Assembly: GCA_030833605.1 (NCBI GenBank)
Contig: JAURGV010000041.1
Span: 1-13,074 of the forward strand
DNA: 13,074 nt
Direction: 5' to 3'
DNA from: Rhodothermales bacterium
Lineage (GTDB): Bacteria; Bacteroidota; Rhodothermia; Rhodothermales; UBA10348
The translations under genes were made by a program, and so were the position numbers. A model generated the notes under the pieces. The model worked only from the letters and a program-made list of their open reading frames with translations, was not told the DNA's origin and made no database searches. How positions within the stretch are numbered: position 1 is the first letter of the stretch; each line of letters begins with the position of its first letter. Shown piece by piece: positions 7,572 through 13,074 of this stretch.

Positions 7572-8246
7572 ATGAAATTTTTTATCGATACCGCCGACCT
7601 TAACGAAATCAAAGAAGCCAATGAAATGGGCGTTCTTGATGGAGTTACCACCAATCCTTCGTTAATGCGTAAAGCTGGCGGCTCCAATTTCCACGAACAT
7701 ATCCGCAAAATATGTGACATGGTAGATGGGGATGTTTCGGCCGAAGTGATCTCGACTGATTATGCTGGAATGATGAAAGAAGCGGCTGAACTTGCAAAAA
7801 TCCACGACAACGTGGTTATCAAAATTCCGCTTATTGCCGACGGTATTAAAGCCATTCGGGCCTTGTCAGATAAAGGCATTAAGACCAACTGCACCCTTTG
7901 TTTTTCGCCTACGCAAGCGCTTGTTGCGGCGAAAGCCGGAGCAACGTATATCAGCCCATTCGTTGGTCGTTTGGACGATATTTCAACTTCGGGGATGGAT
8001 CTTATCGATCAAATCGTAACTATTTATTCTAACTATGGTTATGAAACGCAGGTATTGGTTGCTTCTATCCGTCATCCTATGCACGTTGCCGAAGCAGCTT
8101 TGATGGGCGCTGATGTCGCTACCATTCCTTTCAGTGTGATTGGACAGCTCATCAAACATCCTTTAACCGATAGCGGACTCGAAAAATTCTTAAGCGATTG
8201 GAAAGCGTACGAAGCTTCTACCCAATCAAATGGAGTAAATGCGTGA
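7572..8246 (+). CDS. tal: Transaldolase, small (FSA/TalC-like) type
   Basis: This is a cytoplasmic pentose-phosphate enzyme that moves a dihydroxyacetone unit between sugar phosphates (sedoheptulose 7-phosphate plus glyceraldehyde 3-phosphate to erythrose 4-phosphate plus fructose 6-phosphate). The 224-residue protein has the full short-type transaldolase layout: FFIDTADLNEI at the start, DGVTTNPSL at 23-31, and the Schiff-base lysine Lys84 in VVIKIPL. TNCTLCFSPTQA follows at 105-116, then ISPFVGR at 127-133. Residues that separate the subfamilies point to transaldolase rather than fructose-6-phosphate aldolase: Glu58 where the aldolase has Gln, and Phe130 where the aldolase has the acid-base Tyr. 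The ATG at 7572 is chosen because the homologous N-terminus MKFFIDTA starts there; the ATG at 7556 is in another frame. The next gene follows after 31 bp on the same strand. Confidence 0.95.
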   Translation: MKFFIDTADLNEIKEANEMGVLDGVTTNPSLMRKAGGSNFHEHIRKICDMVDGDVSAEVISTDYAGMMKEAAELAKIHDNVVIKIPLIADGIKAIRALSDKGIKTNCTLCFSPTQALVAAKAGATYISPFVGRLDDISTSGMDLIDQIVTIYSNYGYETQVLVASIRHPMHVAEAALMGADVATIPFSVIGQLIKHPLTDSGLEKFLSDWKAYEASTQSNGVNA

Positions 8247-8277
8247 TTTTTTGCCCCTTTAGTTACCCCTTGCACGC

Positions 8278-9675
8278 ATGATATTTACTTCCTTAGGAGC
8301 TTCTGAAGAAATCGGAGCTAGCTGCCACTACATCAAAATAGATGGTACTGGAATCCTTTTGGACGCGGGCGCTGACCCCGAAAAAGAAGGATTGGAAAGC
8401 GTTCCAGATTTACAACGCATTCTTCAAAACCCAGATTGGCCTGTCGATCACGTAATTGTATCGCACGCCCATCACGATCACTTGGGCTCGCTGCCTGTAG
8501 TCGTGAAGCTATTTCCGCACGCGCACATTCATATGACGGCGGCGACTAGAGCATTGGCGGACATATTGTTACCGGCATCGGCGCGACTTCAAAGACGGAA
8601 AGTCGAAGAAGGTACTTCGACGGTTGATCCGTTGTTTGAAGAAGATGATGTTCATGCGTGCTCACACTTATACCAGGCCCACGAACTCGAGACGGAGTTT
8701 GATCTGTCTGGTCTGAAAGGCAAATACACGATTGAAGGTGAATTATACGACGCGGGGCATGTTCTCGGCTCAGTGGGTGTTCACATCACCTGGTACGAAG
8801 GTGGCAAAGAGCGGACGTTGTTTTTTACGGGAGATACGGGCTTACGGAATCAAACCATCATTCCAGGCGCCACGTATCCCGATGGTCCGGTCGACATCAT
8901 GTTGTTGGAGTCCACGCTGGGCGCCGACCCCGACGCTGAGAAATTCGAGCGTAAAAATGAGGAAAAAAGGCTCGGGAAGGCCATAGCAAAGGTTTTAAAA
9001 AGGGGAGGCGCTGTATTGCTTCCTGTTTTTTCCCTAGGTCGCTCTCAAGAGATGCTAGCGCTCATTGAACGCTACAAAAATCGCGGCTTGATTGATGATG
9101 ACGTTCCGGTGTATACGGCCGGAATGATGCGGGCTATTTCAGATGCTTACGATAAGAATCGGTATAATACGCCTCGTTTGGACGAGGAATTTCAAGTATT
9201 TGGGGTTAAACAGCGGCGGCTTCCCCGGACGGATGGTGCATTACGGGAAGTACTCAAGCAGCCTTGTATCATGGCTGTCGGAAGTGGGATGATGTTTGAT
9301 CGAACCATTTCGAACAAGATTGCTCAGATGCTTGTCGAAAACGAAAAAAACGGAATCTTTCTAGTGGGATATTCCCGCGACGATGCTCCGGCGTCGTTGA
9401 TGGCCGATGCGCGTCAGAGTGGTAAAGGGAATCTCGTTACGTTGAGTAAAAACAAAGGCCCACAGCCCATAAATTGCTCGGTGGATCGCTTTCGTTTCAG
9501 TGGTCACAGCAATCGCCGTGACCTACTGGCTCTGGTAGATATGATGGAGCCCGAGACCATTATTTTGGTACACGGAGAAAAAGCCGCAAAAGACTGGATG
9601 TCAGATAACATCAAGTTCTTTTATCCTGAGATCACCGTTCTTCAACCCGCCGCAAACGACGTGGTCGAAGTCTAA
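8278..9675 (+). CDS. Metallo-beta-lactamase/beta-CASP ribonuclease (CPSF73-like)
   Basis: This predicted zinc-dependent RNA-processing nuclease belongs to the bacterial relatives of CPSF-73/Ysh1 and is cytoplasmic. Every expected motif is present in the 465 residues. Asp29 is in LLDAG, the HxHxDH motif is at 63-68 (SHAHHDHLG), His161 is in GHVLGS, and Asp186 is in FTGDTG. The beta-CASP motifs follow: acidic motif A as Glu211 in LLEST, the VLLPVFSLGRSQEML block opening the CASP domain, His410 in FSGHSNR, and His432 in LVHGE. The full set implies an active nuclease acting on RNA rather than a lactamase. It lacks the KH or C-terminal extensions of archaeal CPSF proteins. It starts 31 bp after the transaldolase without a terminator between them, so co-transcription is likely. 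Target RNA, and exonuclease versus endonuclease mode, cannot be told from sequence. Confidence 0.92.
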   Translation: MIFTSLGASEEIGASCHYIKIDGTGILLDAGADPEKEGLESVPDLQRILQNPDWPVDHVIVSHAHHDHLGSLPVVVKLFPHAHIHMTAATRALADILLPASARLQRRKVEEGTSTVDPLFEEDDVHACSHLYQAHELETEFDLSGLKGKYTIEGELYDAGHVLGSVGVHITWYEGGKERTLFFTGDTGLRNQTIIPGATYPDGPVDIMLLESTLGADPDAEKFERKNEEKRLGKAIAKVLKRGGAVLLPVFSLGRSQEMLALIERYKNRGLIDDDVPVYTAGMMRAISDAYDKNRYNTPRLDEEFQVFGVKQRRLPRTDGALREVLKQPCIMAVGSGMMFDRTISNKIAQMLVENEKNGIFLVGYSRDDAPASLMADARQSGKGNLVTLSKNKGPQPINCSVDRFRFSGHSNRRDLLALVDMMEPETIILVHGEKAAKDWMSDNIKFFYPEITVLQPAANDVVEV

Positions 9676-9710
9676 GGGGGCGCTAAATTCAACCGTGGGT
9701 GCTTGTTGCC

Positions 9711-10631
9711 CTAGTTCGAATAGTTGAAAATGGGCATAACGCTCAAGCGGTCTTTGTTCTTGGCAATATTTATTAGGCCAAGCTGCAGTCCAGACAGTTT
9801 CCGTGCGTAGTTAACGATGCCGATGGTAACGCCTTTTTGTTCACCCTGAATTCGGTTGAACGCGGAAACAGATAGCCCTCGCATTTCGCCACCAGGGACA
9901 ACGTTGAAATAAGCTGGTGCAACGGAAATCGCGTAAACATCTTTGCCTCCTGCCGCAAAGCCCGATAGTATGATTCCGCGGACAGTCGTAGCCCCCACAG
10001 CAATCCCTGCCATATGAACGCCTTTCAGCGTTCCGCCCGCGCCCGAAGCAACGCCACTAAACGAAACACCCGTAAAGTTTCTTCCGGCTCCGCCACCCAC
10101 TCCTGACACAACCACTCCTGTAATATCACGGCCGGCTCCTGCGCCCAGACCTGAAATTATAATGCCTTTTAGGTCCTGTCCCGCGCCGGCGCCAAGGCCT
10201 CCGATCATTAGCCCAACAACGTCCCGGCCTGCACCTACGCCTAAACCACCGACGGCAACACCATAGATGTCTCGGCCGGCGCCGGCGCCTAAACCGCCAA
10301 AAGCGAGGCCTTTAATATCGCGATTGGCGCCCATTCCAAGAATGCCGTAGCCAACGCCATACAAGTTATCTACTCCAGTGGCGGGTAAGCCGAGTGCGTA
10401 CCCGTACACATCGCCGCCTTTGTCTTTATGTGGCATCCAAATCGTCGCGTTGATTCCATTGACCCGTTTCATGCGGTCGTCGCGGAAGTTCAATCGAATA
10501 CCTGTGATCGTGTCGGAATCTCCAACAGAAAGGCCAACGCCATTTACGGCGAGATCTAGGCTGTTTTGGGCGTAGGAGGACGAAGTCAATCCAAGAAATA
10601 GAAGGGCAGAAATAAATAAAAAGCGCATCAT
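9711..10631 (-). CDS. Secreted glycine-rich 16-residue repeat protein (LA_2272-like surface repeat)
   Basis: This exported protein of 306 residues has unknown role. A signal peptide is clear: MMRF, hydrophobic core LFISALLFLGL, likely cleavage near SYAQ (about residue 22). The body is dominated by tandem units of 15-16 residues with the pattern xG-hydrophobic-x-hydrophobic-[SG]G[LV]GAGAGxD-hydrophobic, regular from about residue 91 to 232. More degenerate units run to about 295, ending in GIVNYARKLSGLQLGLINIAK and the tail MPIFNYSN. The last part resembles the repeats called LA_2272-type surface repeats in Leptospira and Bacteroidota. Alternating hydrophobics with glycine turns suggest a beta-solenoid or a repeated beta-hairpin surface structure; this is inference. 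Two adjacent ATGs exist (10629-10631 and 10626-10628); the first is used. The gene lies 53 bp downstream of the alcohol dehydrogenase and converges with the ribonuclease gene. Confidence 0.82.
   Translation of the reverse strand: MMRFLFISALLFLGLTSSSYAQNSLDLAVNGVGLSVGDSDTITGIRLNFRDDRMKRVNGINATIWMPHKDKGGDVYGYALGLPATGVDNLYGVGYGILGMGANRDIKGLAFGGLGAGAGRDIYGVAVGGLGVGAGRDVVGLMIGGLGAGAGQDLKGIIISGLGAGAGRDITGVVVSGVGGGAGRNFTGVSFSGVASGAGGTLKGVHMAGIAVGATTVRGIILSGFAAGGKDVYAISVAPAYFNVVPGGEMRGLSVSAFNRIQGEQKGVTIGIVNYARKLSGLQLGLINIAKNKDRLSVMPIFNYSN
9936..10361 (-). repeat. In-gene array of nine 45-48 bp units encoding 15-16 residue repeats
   Basis: Nine consecutive units cover residues 91-232 of the repeat protein: seven of 16 residues followed by two of 15. 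Representative units are KGLAFGGLGAGAGRDI (107-122), YGVAVGGLGVGAGRDV (123-138) and KGIIISGLGAGAGRDI (155-170). The core GLGAGAGRD is nearly invariant in the central five units and decays toward both ends. Codon choice differs between units encoding the same residues, so the array is conserved as protein rather than being a recent DNA expansion. Confidence 0.9.
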
Positions 10632-10684
10632 GATACCGTCAAGATAGGTTGTTGATGGTATAGACGGAAAACATGAATAAAGAG
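10632..10684 (-). promoter_or_regulatory. Leader of the repeat-protein gene with two overlapping inverted repeats
   Basis: This 53-bp gap holds ATACC (10633-10637) opposite GGTAT (10657-10661) and CCGTC (10636-10640) opposite GACGG (10663-10667). The two pairs share the same CC and cannot form together. No ribosome-binding site is seen before the ATG. It could be a short regulatory leader, or chance. Confidence 0.2.
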
Positions 10685-11809
10685 TTACATAGCCTCCAAA
10701 ATGGCCAAATAATCGGACGCTTTCATATCAAAGAGGTTAGAACCGTTTGAGCCATTGGTTTCGGACTTTTGAGCTATTTCCGCGAACGTGCTTGTAGGGA
10801 TGTTTAATTCACTCCATTGTTGAAGCGGTAAGCCGGCAATAAGCGTTTCTAACGCACCAAATAGATCGCCATCCTTTACTTGGAGGGCGTTTGCCACCAT
10901 CTGCAACGGATCAGCAATAGCATTTTGTTGGTATCGCAGTACGGGCACTAGTAAAAGGGTATTCAACAAGCCATGGGGGAGGTCATGGACGCCGCCAATG
11001 CTTTCCGATAAGCAGTGGACGGCTCCAACATCGGCGTTTCCAAACGCCATGCCGGCTAGCGTAGAAGCGAGCATAACCTTTTCGAGGGCCATTTTGCGAT
11101 CTTCCTTTGAGACGATGTGCCCCATCGCAGCCCGTTGGTTGGCTGCAGCCGGTAGGTAACACTGAAGTAATCGAATGGCTTCTAAAGCCAAGGCGTCAGA
11201 AGTGGGGTTTGAAGGTTTTCCGACCACCGCTTCAATGGCATGCGTCATGGCATCCATCCCCGTGGAAGCAACCAAATGGGCTGGTAGAGATGCCAGCAGT
11301 TCCGCGTCCACCAAAGCGAAGCGGGGAAACATGAGATCGCCTTTAACGCTTATTTTACGGCCTTCATGGTGCACGGAGATCACGGAAACCCACGTAACTT
11401 CGGAGCCTGTTCCACATGTAGTCGGTAGGGCAATGAAGGGAAGGGCAGGATGGGGGAATTTATTTTTCCCTTCGTAATCACGGATTGAACCTGGATTACT
11501 TAACAACATGGAAACGGCCTTAGCCGCATCTAGCACGCTTCCTCCGCCGATTCCAATTACACAATCAAAGCGGCCTTCCCGTGCACGATTGGCCAAAGAA
11601 TCAATGGTACTGTGTCTTGGATTGGGCTCAATGGCTAGGTCTAGCTCGTGAGCTCCGCACACCTCAAGAAAGGACGCGAACCACGGCGCAGCTGCCACGC
11701 CGCCATCGCTTATTACCAACGATTTTTTCGCCCCTAAGGAGATCAACAATTCAGGAAGTTGGTTCCTACAACCTGGCCCTATGATTACTCGAGTGGGAAC
11801 GCGAAACAT
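10685..11809 (-). CDS. Iron-containing (group III) alcohol dehydrogenase
   Basis: This is a cytoplasmic NAD(P)-dependent alcohol dehydrogenase of the metal-dependent FucO/DhaT family; the substrate is not evident. With the start chosen here the protein has 374 residues, close to the family's usual 380. The N-terminus FRVPTRVIIGPG fits the family. The nucleotide-binding GGGSVLDAAKA is at 88-98 and PTTCGTGSEVT at 129-139. The four metal ligands are in place: Asp186 and His190 in GMDAMTHAIEA, His265 in VHCLSES, and His279 in DLPHG. The open frame extends upstream to an ATG at 11860, but that would overlap the S41 protease by 50 bp and add 17 residues (MTLRNWPSCRRLPPPIN) not typical of the family. 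The ATG at 11809 lies 1 bp after the protease stop and is preferred. Spacing implies translational coupling. A low-complexity NGSNGSN stretch near the C-terminus is slightly unusual. Confidence 0.9.
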   Translation of the reverse strand: MFRVPTRVIIGPGCRNQLPELLISLGAKKSLVISDGGVAAAPWFASFLEVCGAHELDLAIEPNPRHSTIDSLANRAREGRFDCVIGIGGGSVLDAAKAVSMLLSNPGSIRDYEGKNKFPHPALPFIALPTTCGTGSEVTWVSVISVHHEGRKISVKGDLMFPRFALVDAELLASLPAHLVASTGMDAMTHAIEAVVGKPSNPTSDALALEAIRLLQCYLPAAANQRAAMGHIVSKEDRKMALEKVMLASTLAGMAFGNADVGAVHCLSESIGGVHDLPHGLLNTLLLVPVLRYQQNAIADPLQMVANALQVKDGDLFGALETLIAGLPLQQWSELNIPTSTFAEIAQKSETNGSNGSNLFDMKASDYLAILEAM

Positions 11810-11810
11810 G

Positions 11811-13074
11811 TTAATTGGTGGCGGGAGACGCCGACAACTTGGCCAATTTCGCAGCGTCATCCCATTTTTGGACAGCGGAAATCAACAAAGGATCAATGCT
11901 GTTAAAAACAGGATACCACGCCTCGCTTCTATACAAGCGTTGCGCCATGCGAGCCTTAATAATGACTTTTAAAACGGCTTTTTGCTCATCGACTTCCGCT
12001 TGGGTAAAGGTTGGATTTTCCGGGGTTGATTCACCCCCGATTTTGAATCCATTTTCGACCGCGTACTTCATATAGTCTTTCCAAAGGTTCTCATCGACTT
12101 CGAACGAAGCGTAAAACGCTTCCCGTTTCGTGGCCCATTTTTCGCGTAATTCCAATCCGTTGGTTTCAAACAGCTCACTCGCAAACAAGAAGGCATAGCC
12201 ACGAGCGATAGAATACTGAACCACCGGTGAAACCAACGCGGAAGTCGAATCCGGGGCCATCACAATGTCGGGCATTACGCCACCGCCACCGAATACATCT
12301 CTTCCGTGTAACGTCTTGTAGTGCAACGAGTCAGGGATTTCTGAAAGGTACTTGCTTGGGTGGTACGTGGCTTCCTCGTAATCCTGGAACTTGTCTTTAT
12401 AGTAGTCTTCAAAATTTCCAATCTCATAGGGAGTTTGTATCAATCGTCCCGTTGGCATGTAGTACCGCGCAACGGTCATCTGAATCACACTACCATCTCT
12501 CATTTGGAATGGACGTTGAACCAACCCTTTTCCGAATGTTCGACGACCAATAATGAGCGCCCGGTCGTGGTCTTGAAGTGCACCTGCAACAATTTCGCTT
12601 CCGGAGGCAGAGCTTTCGTCCACCAAAATGATTACCGGCTCTTTAGTCCATAGCCCGCCAGGGGTAATGGTATCAATTTCATTCTCTCTTTCGACGCGGC
12701 CTTTAGTGGAAACGATCACGCCCTCTCCGTCTAACATTTCATCCGCAATCATCACTGCCGTCTGTTTGATTCCGCCCGGATTTCCACGCAAATCAAGCAT
12801 CAATTGGGTCATGCCTTCTTGCTTGAGTCGCAATACATGCTCGACAAACTCCTGATGCGTCGTCATAGCGAAACGGCCAATTCGGATATAGCCTGTTGTT
12901 TCGTCTAGCATATATCCTGCATCGACCGAGTACAACGGAATAGTTGCTCTGGTTATTTCGAAATCAATGGGCGTTTTAATGCGCGGACGTAGCACCGTGA
13001 CTTTGACCTTCGTCCCAATAGGGCCTTTGATTCGATCTTGTATATCCAAGGAGCCCATCCCGACAATACTGGAG
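11811..13074 (-). CDS. C-terminal processing peptidase, S41 family, CtpA/Prc-like, 5'-truncated by window edge
   Basis: This exported serine protease has a Ser-Lys dyad and cleaves near C-termini of envelope proteins, normally in the periplasm. The frame remains open to the window edge beyond the Met at 13058 (upstream residues read SSIVG), so the gene starts outside. The visible part opens in the last third of a PDZ domain (DRIKGPIGTKVKVTVLRP). The S41 core follows: GYIRIGRF, LMLDLRGNPGG, and ESSASGSEI with the catalytic Ser codon at 12603-12605. The catalytic Lys of TFGKG is at 12528-12530, 25 residues later as in E. coli Prc. After the core comes VFGGGGVMPDIV and then a tail of about 140 residues, mainly helical and charged, typical of Bacteroidota CtpA proteins. 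The 5' region, including any signal peptide, is missing. It overlaps nothing and is followed 1 bp later by the alcohol dehydrogenase start. Confidence 0.93.
   Translation of the reverse strand, partial: SSIVGMGSLDIQDRIKGPIGTKVKVTVLRPRIKTPIDFEITRATIPLYSVDAGYMLDETTGYIRIGRFAMTTHQEFVEHVLRLKQEGMTQLMLDLRGNPGGIKQTAVMIADEMLDGEGVIVSTKGRVERENEIDTITPGGLWTKEPVIILVDESSASGSEIVAGALQDHDRALIIGRRTFGKGLVQRPFQMRDGSVIQMTVARYYMPTGRLIQTPYEIGNFEDYYKDKFQDYEEATYHPSKYLSEIPDSLHYKTLHGRDVFGGGGVMPDIVMAPDSTSALVSPVVQYSIARGYAFLFASELFETNGLELREKWATKREAFYASFEVDENLWKDYMKYAVENGFKIGGESTPENPTFTQAEVDEQKAVLKVIIKARMAQRLYRSEAWYPVFNSIDPLLISAVQKWDDAAKLAKLSASPATN

Noticed and set aside
9936..10361. The periodic DNA here could be taken for a CRISPR or satellite array.
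   Set aside because: The 45-48 bp periodicity has no constant repeat with unique spacers and is fully explained by the coding repeats of the protein.
1..13074. A search by eye for tRNA genes, rRNA fragments, IS ends, integrases, toxin-antitoxin pairs and defence genes.
   Set aside because: None was found; all sizeable reading frames are accounted for by metabolic and envelope genes, so I do not claim a mobile island or defence system.

Overview
The window looks like chromosomal DNA from a member of the Bacteroidota / Rhodothermota / Balneolota group. The evidence is two large outer-membrane proteins of the CBM9-DUF5916 type, an M20 deacetylase gene directly in front of a short-form argH, a CtpA-type S41 protease with the long C-terminal tail seen in that group, and near absence of Shine-Dalgarno sequences before the starts. 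This placement is inference from gene content; no rRNA or other marker gene is present.

Layout, left to right. (1) Positions 1-2274, plus strand: the 3' part of an M20 metallo-deacetylase gene followed 3 bp later by argH, the end of an arginine-biosynthesis operon. (2) Positions 2304-7124, minus strand: two tandem paralogous genes, 12 bp apart, each encoding a secreted protein of about 800 residues with an N-terminal CBM9-like domain and a C-terminal DUF5916 predicted outer-membrane barrel. (3) Positions 7125-7571: the largest non-coding stretch, a divergent promoter region that also holds an unlisted 32-codon ORF for a single-pass membrane peptide (7366-7464). (4) Positions 7572-9675, plus strand: a small-type transaldolase and a metallo-beta-lactamase/beta-CASP ribonuclease. 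(5) Positions 9711-13074, minus strand: in transcription order, a partial CtpA-like S41 protease, an iron-containing alcohol dehydrogenase starting 1 bp after the protease stop, and a secreted glycine-rich protein built from 16-residue repeats.

Most of the window is ordinary housekeeping metabolism and envelope biology. I found no tRNA, rRNA, insertion sequence, CRISPR array, phage gene or recognisable defence system. The parts most worth a second look are the 16-residue repeat protein, the small membrane ORF, and the diverged tandem DUF5916 pair. I do not see a convincing new multi-gene system.
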